IMG/VR virus record: IMGVR_UViG_3300003691_000064
Coordinates: 1 to 21,602 of that record
From: a virus
DNA length: 21,602 bases
Direction: 5' to 3' (one strand)
Numbering within the stretch: the first letter of the stretch is position 1; every line of letters starts with the position of its first letter. Made by a program: the position numbers and the translations under genes. This document shows, piece after piece, positions 1 through 7,557 of the stretch. The notes beneath the pieces are model-generated. The model had not been told where the DNA came from. It saw only the letters and a program-made list of their open reading frames with translations, and ran no database searches.

Positions 1-253
1 AATTTCTAATCAAAATAAAGTCCCCGTCGTCACAATATTCCAAGTCTTTTATGTAACTTTTCGAGGTTCTTTTAACCTCTAAAAAATCGTATTTGTGGCA
101 CAAACAAACCGGGCCTTCTAGGTCAATTGGTTCGACAACAGTACACCTTTCAAACCACCTTTCTTCCATGGATAAATTGGGAGTATTTGCAGTAGCACAA
201 GACACTAAAAGACAGGAGATTAATGACCAATTAAGGAAGGTTATCAAACGCAT
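1..253 (-). CDS. Small lipoprotein, possible outer-membrane spanin (3' end outside window)
   Basis: Reading from an ATG at 253 the frame stays open to base 1 (84 codons), so the C-terminus lies outside the window. The N-terminus is a lipoprotein signal: MRLI, a hydrophobic stretch, then lipobox L-V-S-C with the lipidated cysteine at residue 19, followed by ATANTPN. The mature part is cysteine-rich for its size (C37, C50, C52, C74, with C50-L-C52 a CxC pair). The start lies inside the last 23 bases of the 97-aa membrane-protein gene, in another frame. Overlap of a membrane-protein gene with a lipoprotein gene at the lysis end of a phage genome is typical of Rz/Rz1 spanin pairs, which fuse inner and outer membranes. 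That role is inferred from context: I see no proline-rich Rz1-type segment. The lipobox itself is clear. The ribosome site is weak (AAAG), which suggests translational coupling to the upstream gene. Confidence 0.7.
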   Translation of the reverse strand, partial: MRLITFLNWSLISCLLVSCATANTPNLSMEERWFERCTVVEPIDLEGPVCLCHKYDFLEVKRTSKSYIKDLEYCDDGDFILIRN

Positions 254-524
254 CTTTAATGGCTTTAATGGTTTGCTTTTTATCTTTCGCATCTTTCAAT
301 TCCTTGGCCAGTGTCTTAGCTAATTTCTTATCTTTTACTGCAATAATATCAGCGATCTTTTTATCTACTTTAGGTTTCAACCATTTCAAAGCTAGATCAA
401 TTGCAAAGTTAATCGGCTTAGAAAATAACGGGTTTGCTAAAGAAGTAGTTACGGCCAAAGATATTCCCGATGATATAATTGTCCATATATTATTATAAAG
501 TTTCATCAAGTTTAACTTGGCCAT
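231..524 (-). CDS. 97-aa one-pass membrane protein, possible inner-membrane spanin or holin-like
   Basis: I chose the ATG at 524 (MAKLNLMK) over an in-frame GTG two codons earlier, because AGGGTGG then sits at normal ribosome-site spacing; this gives 97 aa. Residues about 12-32 (NIWTIISSGISLAVTTSLAN) form one probable membrane segment. The rest is a lysine-rich, strongly helical tail (KPKVDKKIADII, then KELKDAKDKK). I do not recognise the family. One N-terminal membrane segment plus a charged helical domain, with a lipoprotein gene starting inside its 3' end, fits an i-spanin. A holin or other lysis accessory protein is equally possible. It lies in a tight run of small genes after the tail fibre, 6 bases after the preceding stop. 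Confidence 0.7.
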   Translation of the reverse strand: MAKLNLMKLYNNIWTIISSGISLAVTTSLANPLFSKPINFAIDLALKWLKPKVDKKIADIIAVKDKKLAKTLAKELKDAKDKKQTIKAIKDAFDNLP

Positions 525-536
525 AACCACCCTATT

Positions 537-845
537 TTAGTTTAAAATTTTACCGGCTGCTTCTTTGAACGACTCTAAAAGAGCAAGCTCTACTTCGAAC
601 ATTGGTTCACCATCTTTGTCTGTGTCGATTGTCATAATCGCTTTATCGCCTTCCATTTTGAAAGTGATGATAGCGTTTACTTTAGTCTCGGCACCTTCGC
701 TTTTTGAAAGAGCTGCAATTGCTTCTTGTACTGCTTCCATAGAATGAAATCTAACTACCGCTGATTTAATTCCGTCCTTGTTAAAATCTGTTGAAAATTC
801 TACTGTAGAAACCTCTGTCGATAATTCTGTTGTTTCATTTGTCAT
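537..845 (-). CDS. 102-aa acidic protein of unknown function with two DxD/NxDG motifs
   Basis: The gene starts at an ATG one base after the stop of the 66-aa gene, with ribosome site GGAGGG well placed inside that gene's last codons, so the two are translationally coupled. The protein is acidic, starts with a Thr/Glu/Ser-rich stretch and has no membrane segment or signal peptide. Two short motifs resemble calcium-binding loops: DFNKDG at residues 20-25 and DTDKDG at 74-79. Neither continues as a full EF-hand, since there is no acidic residue at loop position 12. The middle (about 35-95) could be a small alpha/beta domain. I do not recognise the family. Its place between a holin-like gene and a membrane protein suggests a lysis or accessory role, but nothing in the sequence proves it. 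Confidence 0.65.
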   Translation of the reverse strand: MTNETTELSTEVSTVEFSTDFNKDGIKSAVVRFHSMEAVQEAIAALSKSEGAETKVNAIITFKMEGDKAIMTIDTDKDGEPMFEVELALLESFKEAAGKILN

Positions 846-846
846 T

Positions 847-1047
847 TTACTTCCCTCCGAGGAAATATTTGGTGATTATAAATGTCAAACCTGAGACCGT
901 ACCTGAAACTAAGAGAGTTTTAGTTCTCAAGTTCGACAAATCCATTTTGATTTTATTTACGTCTTTTCGAGTTTCACGAAGTTCATAAAGAACTAAGTCT
1001 CTCCACTCTTTATTATTCTTTGATTCAATTTTCAATTCGTTCGACAT
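847..1047 (-). CDS. 66-aa holin-like protein, XhlA type
   Basis: The protein has a charged N-terminal half predicted to form a coiled coil (about residues 12-42: EWRDLVLYELRETRKDVNKIKMDLSNLR) and one C-terminal membrane segment (about 44-62: TLLVSGTVSGLTFIITKYFL) ending in GGK. This is the layout of the haemolysin XhlA / phage holin-associated family: a cytoplasmic coiled coil followed by a C-terminal membrane anchor, 60-90 aa in total. Such proteins sit beside phage lysis genes and help permeabilise the inner membrane. The ATG has the ribosome site AGGA nine bases upstream. It follows the tail fibre by 54 bp with no visible terminator. Assignment rests on architecture rather than diagnostic residues. 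Confidence 0.65.
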   Translation of the reverse strand: MSNELKIESKNNKEWRDLVLYELRETRKDVNKIKMDLSNLRTKTLLVSGTVSGLTFIITKYFLGGK

Positions 1048-1101
1048 AAAACTCTGTCCTAAGTTCTAGTGTTTGTTTTTGTTACTTCTATTTCATTCTA
1101 A

Positions 1102-3849
1102 CTATGGTTTGGTGTATCTCAATATGTAACTAACTTCCTGAATTAATAGTCCGGTATTTTGGAGCGTTACATTGCCGTTACTTTTTTGGTAATAAAGCCC
1201 TATATTGTTTGTCCCGTCAGCTACTATCACACCTAAGAATGTCCTAGCGGCTCCTGAGTAGTATACTGAATTTTGCATTTCTAAATTTGTTGCAAGAGTG
1301 TCAATTACAAATGTTGCAGATGAAGTACCTGCCCATGAAATATTGTAGGCCCATATAGGTTTGCCATTGGGGGCCTCTTCGCCTGTTAGATATTCTGTAG
1401 CTGTTTGTTTAATCTTTGGAAGTATTACTACTATGTCTTGAAGATCTTTGTAGTCAGTATCAGTCTTTTCAAAAAACATTTTTACATTGTTTGGTGAATG
1501 TGAACCACCGCCTACCCTAAACCATTTAACTCTGTATCCCCACACTGACCCAGTATCTAACGTGGGTACTCTCATGCTATCTAACATATCATCAGAGCTT
1601 ACACTTCCTTGATACATTACTGATTTTAGATTTGGTGCTGACGAGAATAATGACTTCTTAATTAAAACATTTAGTTGGTAACGATCCGTTGCATTTGCAT
1701 ACTCACCTAGGCTATCAACAACGGTATCAGTTCCAGAATCCGTGGTAACAGTTGCGTCCTCAACAAGAACGGTGCTCGGATCTACTATTATAGAAAAATC
1801 ATTCCTCGCCTGCTTGCCGGTTAGAATTGTCCCTTCTATTTCTGAGACCTCGTGAAGTTCAAACCAAGTTCGATCACCTGCTGATATTGAACCAGTATTT
1901 GTTATTGTTGCGTCAAGAGTTAGAGCACCGCCATTATATGTGAAAGTCTGACTCGTAAAACCTGATACCCTAAAATTATTCCCTGTTCCACCACTATCTA
2001 AAAACATACTCAATCTTTGAGTAGTCCCACCATTTGTATATTCAATTATTGATTGATCGCCACTAGCAATATTAGAATGATAAGCCGAACCTCTTATGAA
2101 GTACTTCTTTCCACTTGTAGCCGAACTAGCAAAGTCTTTAATAACAGATGAAGTTGTAATATTGGAAGGTGCTACATGTGAATCAACTACCTTACTACCC
2201 GAAACATTCATAGTCCCTGTATTTGCAGCGTGAATTTGTGCCCATGGAATATCTACTTCCAAGGCTACGTTCAAACTTGCAGAAGTCGTAAAATTGGAAT
2301 CAAAGATATACCTGATTTCTGTGATAAAAACCGAGTCACCTGCCTCATAGTAAGTTGAAGCTTGAATTTCTCTGAATGGTTTAGCTCTTGAAACAACTTC
2401 CCAATCTGTAGCTAAATAAGATGCGCCACTGGTAAAGTCTATCTTCGAACGACGTAGTGAAACATCGTGGAAGATCATATCATTTTGCTTATAAACTTTT
2501 AGAGCTTCAAAATCAGGAGCGCCGCCGGCACCTCCGACTTTTCTCCAAAGGGTATCATTGAACCCAATTCCACTTGTAACAAGATCACCCGGTCCAATTA
2601 ATGTGTATAGAGTCCCGTCTTGGATAACCGATTGATCTTGCTTATATGTAGTTGCAACATCGTTATAATTATATACCTTAGTCTTTTCAACATCGACCCA
2701 ATCTGCCATGGCCTTCGAAGTAGGAACCGAAGTATCAAGTGGAGTACCTGGAACGATTGTGTCGAATTTATCAATCTTCGTCGCTTGATCTACTACAAAC
2801 ATTAATTTATTTGTTTGAGTTTCAAGAGAGTTTAAGAAGGTTCTATCTTCTGTAATTTTAAATATAGAACTAGCAGTTGAACCCGATACTTTAAAAACTG
2901 ATTCGGTGCTAGAAAGTTGACCGGCTTTCGCTTCTAAATGTAGCCCACCATTTGTAATATCTTTTTCAAGTAATAATTTGTGATCCAAATCGAGGTCATA
3001 AGCTTGTTGAATATCTTCTTCATCAATTGGGTCCCAATTCGCAATTGTAAAAATAACCGCATTAGAGGTGAAGCCAACTTTAGGTGTATAAGTTTTCAAA
3101 CCTGAGCGTACAATATCAGAAGTTAAATAAGGGGTTGATGCGGTCCAAACCTTTATGGCCAGATTAGCTTTATGATATTTGTCTACCGATAAAGTTGTTG
3201 GGAGCGAAGTATCAGCCGGAGTAACTAAAATCATATCCGTTTCGTACTTGGCAATCTTAACAGTGTTATCCGCTGCAAATTCTAAGGTCCCGTCTAATTG
3301 AATCTCAGTTGCTTTTAAGTATAGAAGATCAGGTGAAACTTTAAGCTGTAGAGTTGCTCCATCAAATACTGCAAAACGTGCATGAGTTCCAAGATCGAGG
3401 TTGTCACCTACTATATTAAATTGTCCTAGAGAACTAGCCTCCGTTGAACTTACTGCCAGAGTTATATCAGAACCTAAAGTCGCAGGAGTAATGGCATTGG
3501 GTGTGATATTGAATACACCTTGAAGACCGCCTGTTAAATTATTCCATTTGGAAGTTCCAGGGTCGAAGAATAACAAATCTGTTGTAACTGGTGCCATTGC
3601 TCCTGTTACATCTCCAAGTTCTGTCATAAAAGAGGCACCAGACATATTTGCCCAAACTGCTCCGTTATAAACTTCGAGAAGTCCAGAATCCGTATTGAAA
3701 AGGATCATCCCTTTCTTAGCATAAGGTAATGCGTCCCTCTCGACCGTTGTATAACTTTGATATACTGGTAAATTGAAGGTTGCCGACTGAGCATCTAAAA
3801 CGAAGAACAGTAAAATAGTTATAAGTAATAAATTAAAAAATGTTTTCAT
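1102..3849 (-). CDS. Tail fibre / receptor-binding protein with N-terminal signal-peptide-like sequence
   Basis: A 915-aa protein, very probably the distal fibre or receptor-binding part. The N-terminus has K2, a hydrophobic core (about residues 5-18) and AQSA at 20-23, a textbook Sec signal with cleavage after A23. Next comes a fibre module typical of tail proteins and secreted adhesins (ERDALPYAKKGMILFNTDSG, then EVYNGAVW, about 37-66). At least four short W/Y-rich beta modules follow (about 234-275, 393-437, 448-485, 494-525), with pattern Y..gd.v...Y....FTSGA...W. The last 100 residues (816-915, starting TATEYLTGEEAPNGKPIWAY and ending YILRYTKP) match the common C-terminal domain of phage fibres. 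The ATG is right after the upstream stop (TAATATG) and has a GGGG ribosome site, so the signal-like start is real. The next Met (48) would cut into the first module. No chaperone gene is evident. Confidence 0.85.
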   Translation of the reverse strand: MKTFFNLLLITILLFFVLDAQSATFNLPVYQSYTTVERDALPYAKKGMILFNTDSGLLEVYNGAVWANMSGASFMTELGDVTGAMAPVTTDLLFFDPGTSKWNNLTGGLQGVFNITPNAITPATLGSDITLAVSSTEASSLGQFNIVGDNLDLGTHARFAVFDGATLQLKVSPDLLYLKATEIQLDGTLEFAADNTVKIAKYETDMILVTPADTSLPTTLSVDKYHKANLAIKVWTASTPYLTSDIVRSGLKTYTPKVGFTSNAVIFTIANWDPIDEEDIQQAYDLDLDHKLLLEKDITNGGLHLEAKAGQLSSTESVFKVSGSTASSIFKITEDRTFLNSLETQTNKLMFVVDQATKIDKFDTIVPGTPLDTSVPTSKAMADWVDVEKTKVYNYNDVATTYKQDQSVIQDGTLYTLIGPGDLVTSGIGFNDTLWRKVGGAGGAPDFEALKVYKQNDMIFHDVSLRRSKIDFTSGASYLATDWEVVSRAKPFREIQASTYYEAGDSVFITEIRYIFDSNFTTSASLNVALEVDIPWAQIHAANTGTMNVSGSKVVDSHVAPSNITTSSVIKDFASSATSGKKYFIRGSAYHSNIASGDQSIIEYTNGGTTQRLSMFLDSGGTGNNFRVSGFTSQTFTYNGGALTLDATITNTGSISAGDRTWFELHEVSEIEGTILTGKQARNDFSIIVDPSTVLVEDATVTTDSGTDTVVDSLGEYANATDRYQLNVLIKKSLFSSAPNLKSVMYQGSVSSDDMLDSMRVPTLDTGSVWGYRVKWFRVGGGSHSPNNVKMFFEKTDTDYKDLQDIVVILPKIKQTATEYLTGEEAPNGKPIWAYNISWAGTSSATFVIDTLATNLEMQNSVYYSGAARTFLGVIVADGTNNIGLYYQKSNGNVTLQNTGLLIQEVSYILRYTKP

Positions 3850-3850
3850 A

Positions 3851-5053
3851 TTAAAGCCCCACTGGAAATTCTCTTCCGACGTATTTCATTGTTGCGTTGT
3901 AATTGGCACCAGCCATATTGTCCGAGGTGTATCGAATTGAACCGACTTTATCGGCAAGGTTTACAACGGTGAATTTAAGACCGTCGATGTTTCCTGCGTG
4001 ATAAATCGTTCTCTCTCTTTGGATTTGCCAAGCGCCACCGTGAAAAAGAGCATTTAAAGTAACAACGACAAGTCGTTCCTCTAAGTCTGTTTTACGGTTA
4101 ATCATTACGGAAATTGTCATCGAGAAAGTTCCATCTCCGTCAACTTGCATAATGTCACCATTTCCACCAGGGTCATTAACTCCCCTGATTTCAAGAGGAA
4201 CTGCTTGAGCATTTACAAGACCTGTCGAACCAGAAATTGAAGTGACTCTCGTAATTGATTCTAAAAGAAGTAAACGGCTTTTCGCTGCTGTGATCTGTGA
4301 AATGTTTGTAGATATTTTTGTATCGAGAGCATCTGTAATTGTTTGTAGGGCTGTAGGAGCTAAAGCAGTTATCGCTTCCAGAACTCTAAGAGCAGTCATC
4401 CCTAATATATTATCAGCACCGGCTTGCGCTTGAGCTTGAGAAGCAATCGCTGTGAAGATACCGTCGTTTCCATTGGCACCGTTTATCCCTGCAGCACCTT
4501 GAGGACCTACGCCACCAGTTGCGCCCGTATTTCCTGCGGTACCCTGTGCCCCGGCATTTCCTGTCTGGGTAAGAGAAACTAAGTTACCATTTCCCACGTC
4601 AATTGCAGGTGAAGCACCCGACGTATAGTCATTAGCTACTCGGTATAAGATACCTGCAGATACAAGGAGAGCTTTCTCTTTATAAGGAGTTGCAGTTACC
4701 CATGAACCAGCTTCACTAGTCGGAGCTGCAACGGTTGCCGCTTGGGAAACTGTTATCTCTTGAATAATGGAAATCAATCTGTCCAAAGCAACTTGGGTAT
4801 AAGTTTCCTCAACATTCATAGTGGAAACAAGTTTGACTGTTTCCCTTTGAATTTTAATTACTACACCATTTGCAGGTGCGGCATCTAAAATTAAACGAGT
4901 GTTCGCTTCATCTTTTACAAAAAGAGCTGTTTCAACCTCATCTAAGTAGACATGAATTTCATCGATATCTAAATAGCTAAATGTGATAGGTAAGTTTACT
5001 GTAGTTCCGTCTGAAGTGTATTCTTCGAAACTATTAAGCGTTGTGATTTCCAC
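3851..5053 (-). CDS. Tail fibre adaptor with T7 gp17-like N-terminus and collagen-like segment
   Basis: The gene starts at GTG (5053) with a consensus GGAGGCGG ribosome site six bases away; no ATG competes. Residues 1-100 resemble the virion-attachment domain of T7 gp17 fibres (VNLPITFSYLDIDEIHVYLD at 19-38, then an ILDAAP / KIQRET pattern). This domain normally docks on the tail tube. Residues about 118-163 hold one W..A.PY...aLLVSAGILYRVANDYTSGA module like those in the neighbouring fibre. Residues 165-198 are Gly-X-Y collagen-like repeats (GNAGAQGTAGNTGATGG onward), which usually form a trimeric rod. A helical stretch (about 235-268) is followed by a beta-rich C-terminal domain. At 400 aa with no recognised receptor domain it is best read as the proximal fibre or adaptor to which the 915-aa protein attaches; that partnership is inferred. 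Confidence 0.85.
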   Translation of the reverse strand: MEITTLNSFEEYTSDGTTVNLPITFSYLDIDEIHVYLDEVETALFVKDEANTRLILDAAPANGVVIKIQRETVKLVSTMNVEETYTQVALDRLISIIQEITVSQAATVAAPTSEAGSWVTATPYKEKALLVSAGILYRVANDYTSGASPAIDVGNGNLVSLTQTGNAGAQGTAGNTGATGGVGPQGAAGINGANGNDGIFTAIASQAQAQAGADNILGMTALRVLEAITALAPTALQTITDALDTKISTNISQITAAKSRLLLLESITRVTSISGSTGLVNAQAVPLEIRGVNDPGGNGDIMQVDGDGTFSMTISVMINRKTDLEERLVVVTLNALFHGGAWQIQRERTIYHAGNIDGLKFTVVNLADKVGSIRYTSDNMAGANYNATMKYVGREFPVGL

Positions 5054-5072
5054 TAACCGCCTCCAAAATTAT

Positions 5073-7550
5073 TTACCTCGTAACATTTATACGAGGTTTA
5101 TATTTCTTCAGCTTCTTTCGTCGTTTTTTGTCTGCTAAGTTTTTAACTGACGGCCAATTGGTCGTGTGGTTAAGGACACCCTCTAATAGAAAATGATTTG
5201 GAACTAACGCCCTTACGTTTCTAGTGTATAATTTATCGTATTCTTTTTGAAGTTTTTTATTGCTATCTGCGGTCCCTGCTTTATACAAAGTCTTACCAAC
5301 ATCTATCAATCTATTTGCAGGTACGAATATCGGGAAGTTACCTACCCCAACCTTTCCTTCAGCAGCGGAAGCAACAATTTGTTCAATCATTGGGTACATA
5401 ACCCCACTTTGAAGTACACCTCTTTTCGCTATATTAAAAAGGTATTTAGTCCTGGCATCGATCTGATCTTCTGTTTTAGCATCAAAGAAAGCAGGGTTTA
5501 CCTTGTTGGAGAGGATATCCTTGAGCAATTGAGCGGCCATAAAGGTTCCAGTACCGAACATGACTGCCCCACCGATTGAACCAATAGCATTTATATTCTT
5601 CTTGGAAGTGTTTAATCCAAAGTCATGTCTATTGTTTGAAGCTCTGTTGGCAAAATGTAGAGAGGAATTCATTGTTGCGGTTGCAGTTGAGGCGAGGAAC
5701 CCTATTACATCTGCCCTAAGCCTTGCACCACTGCCACGTTTTGCATATTTATTGAGGAAAGCACTCTCTTTACCTTGAGCAATTGGGACGGACCTCTTCG
5801 CTTGCCCATGATAATAAGATTGAAGTTTCGACTGTAATTTTATAGTAGCTTCTTTTGCCTTTGCTGCAGATAAATGAGGGAATAACTCCCCTGCTTTAAA
5901 AGAATCAATTGAATCGTAGGTGATTTTCTTAGTAGCACTTGAAACTTTTTTGAGGGCCTTCAAATCGACTTCATCAATGCCGAAACTGTGAAGCTCATCA
6001 CCTACTTTTGAGGAGTCATTTATAATTTGCCTGATATTAAGTTCATTCAAACGAAACGAGGTACTCCTTGATAACTTTGTTACCTGATTAATTCCTGTAC
6101 TAGACATAAAACTATCAGTTATTCGACTCATTCTAGTTTTCTTAGAACCAAAATCGGCCATGTACCGACCATGATCGTCAGCCATAAGCCTTAATTGATC
6201 TGCGAAATTACGTTTTTCTTTACTAGTTAAGCCTTCAACCCAAGAAAACATGTTCTTTGTTAGAGCTTCGCCGTACCCAGCACCCGATGACATTTTATAA
6301 GTTAAAACTGAATGGGTAATATCATTGATCGCTGATAGAGCAGTCTTCCCTAGAAGTAACATGGAAGCTGCCATCTTGCTCCCATCAACTACTGACTGGG
6401 CACCTCGCATGAAGGCACTATCTACCTCGGCATTTCCTTCACCACGATATTGTCTCAGGGTTTTTGTAACAGCATCCTTGTCATAGGTTTGCCGTTTTCC
6501 TTTAGCGACTGATTCAGTCAGATACTTTGCAACCTTATCAAGATTCTCTTCAGCATTTACACCCATAATTTGAGCAAGGGAAATCTTACGAGCTGATCTT
6601 CTGGCAGTTGAATCAACCATCTCCATTAGATTATCACCATATCCCCAGGTTTTATTGTGCATATATTCCGCATGAGCGTCTTTAAATGGGACCTGTTGTC
6701 TTGCAAAATTCCCTTTAGACTTTACTCCTGAGATATTGAAATCGCCTTGATGCTCCCAATTATCAACCATCTGAGTTGCAATTTCTTCCAGGGAGTCCAT
6801 ATCTCCGACTTTATGTGGAACTAAGATAGATTCACCACCTTTCTTCACGGTTAAATGAAGTTGGGATTCATCTAAATAAGTCATAAGGTCTTTGATGTAA
6901 CCTTCTTTATTTTTGAATATTTTATCTTGGTCATAGGTCATCGACATAAAGAAGTTACTCTTCTTACCAATCGGCATCCCTAAATCAATAGCTTCTTTGT
7001 AAATGTAATCTTGGAATTCACGGATAACTTGAATACCTATTTTCACATTCTCAGGAAGATCTTTTATACGACCTTCCATAAAATCCGTGGCGTGTTTCAT
7101 CACAGTATCAGTATATTTGGCATCCCTAAATAAATCCTCCAGGCCGTGCTTTCTTATCTTCTCTCTGATGATGAAATCGTAATTCGATTCTCTAACAGTT
7201 TTAATAAAATCAGCGTTGTAATTGCTGAAGGTGCTCCCAAATCTATTGGTCCCGTGGACAATTGACTTGATGGCTTCAGTGATATTCATTTTACCATCAC
7301 GCTCAATGAACGCTGTTTTGGAATTTAGAACTGACATAGTTAAATCTTTAACTTTTATAGCGTCGTTCAATTCTGCAATGATATGTTGTTGTCTTTCAGT
7401 TGTAGCAGTCTTTATCGCTTCAAGAGCTTTCGCACGATTAATCATCCAATCTTCTTCAATACGATCAGAGATATCTTTTGCATAGTCGATGAGGTCTTTA
7501 TCAATATGCTTATACGCTTCAAGGAGTGCTTTATAACATTTATCTGACAT
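5073..7550 (-). CDS. Large internal virion / DNA-ejection protein (825 aa)
   Basis: This is the third of three large proteins between the tail tube and the fibres, where T7-like phages encode their core and ejection proteins (gp15, gp16). It is mostly alpha-helical by composition: a charged helical N-terminal region (1-180), a middle region with hydrophobic patches (about 390-415, MAASMLLLGKTALSAINDIT), a further hydrophobic stretch (652-680, INAIGSIGGAVMFGTGTFMAAQLLKDIL) that could span a membrane, and a very basic tail (808-825, KKRRKKLKKYKPR) suited to DNA or membrane contact. I see no lytic transglycosylase, peptidase or other catalytic motif. The ATG has TAGGA eight bases upstream and follows the 573-aa gene by seven bases. 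Role by position is fairly safe; the molecular function is unknown. Its length plus that of the 573-aa protein (1398) is close to single-chain T7 gp16 (about 1318), so it may be half of a split gp16 counterpart. Confidence 0.75.
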   Translation of the reverse strand: MSDKCYKALLEAYKHIDKDLIDYAKDISDRIEEDWMINRAKALEAIKTATTERQQHIIAELNDAIKVKDLTMSVLNSKTAFIERDGKMNITEAIKSIVHGTNRFGSTFSNYNADFIKTVRESNYDFIIREKIRKHGLEDLFRDAKYTDTVMKHATDFMEGRIKDLPENVKIGIQVIREFQDYIYKEAIDLGMPIGKKSNFFMSMTYDQDKIFKNKEGYIKDLMTYLDESQLHLTVKKGGESILVPHKVGDMDSLEEIATQMVDNWEHQGDFNISGVKSKGNFARQQVPFKDAHAEYMHNKTWGYGDNLMEMVDSTARRSARKISLAQIMGVNAEENLDKVAKYLTESVAKGKRQTYDKDAVTKTLRQYRGEGNAEVDSAFMRGAQSVVDGSKMAASMLLLGKTALSAINDITHSVLTYKMSSGAGYGEALTKNMFSWVEGLTSKEKRNFADQLRLMADDHGRYMADFGSKKTRMSRITDSFMSSTGINQVTKLSRSTSFRLNELNIRQIINDSSKVGDELHSFGIDEVDLKALKKVSSATKKITYDSIDSFKAGELFPHLSAAKAKEATIKLQSKLQSYYHGQAKRSVPIAQGKESAFLNKYAKRGSGARLRADVIGFLASTATATMNSSLHFANRASNNRHDFGLNTSKKNINAIGSIGGAVMFGTGTFMAAQLLKDILSNKVNPAFFDAKTEDQIDARTKYLFNIAKRGVLQSGVMYPMIEQIVASAAEGKVGVGNFPIFVPANRLIDVGKTLYKAGTADSNKKLQKEYDKLYTRNVRALVPNHFLLEGVLNHTTNWPSVKNLADKKRRKKLKKYKPRINVTR

Positions 7551-7557
7551 AGTTTTC

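Noticed and set aside
1048-1101. Terminator or promoter between the fibre and the lysis genes.
   Set aside because: No stable inverted repeat or sigma70 elements are visible; only the ribosome site of the 66-aa gene is supported.
1102-1410. Possible diversity-generating retroelement variable region at the fibre C-terminus, as in BPP-1.
   Set aside because: No C-type-lectin ending, no adenine-rich template repeat and no reverse transcriptase in the window. The C-terminus is the ordinary YLTGE...GKPIW fibre domain.
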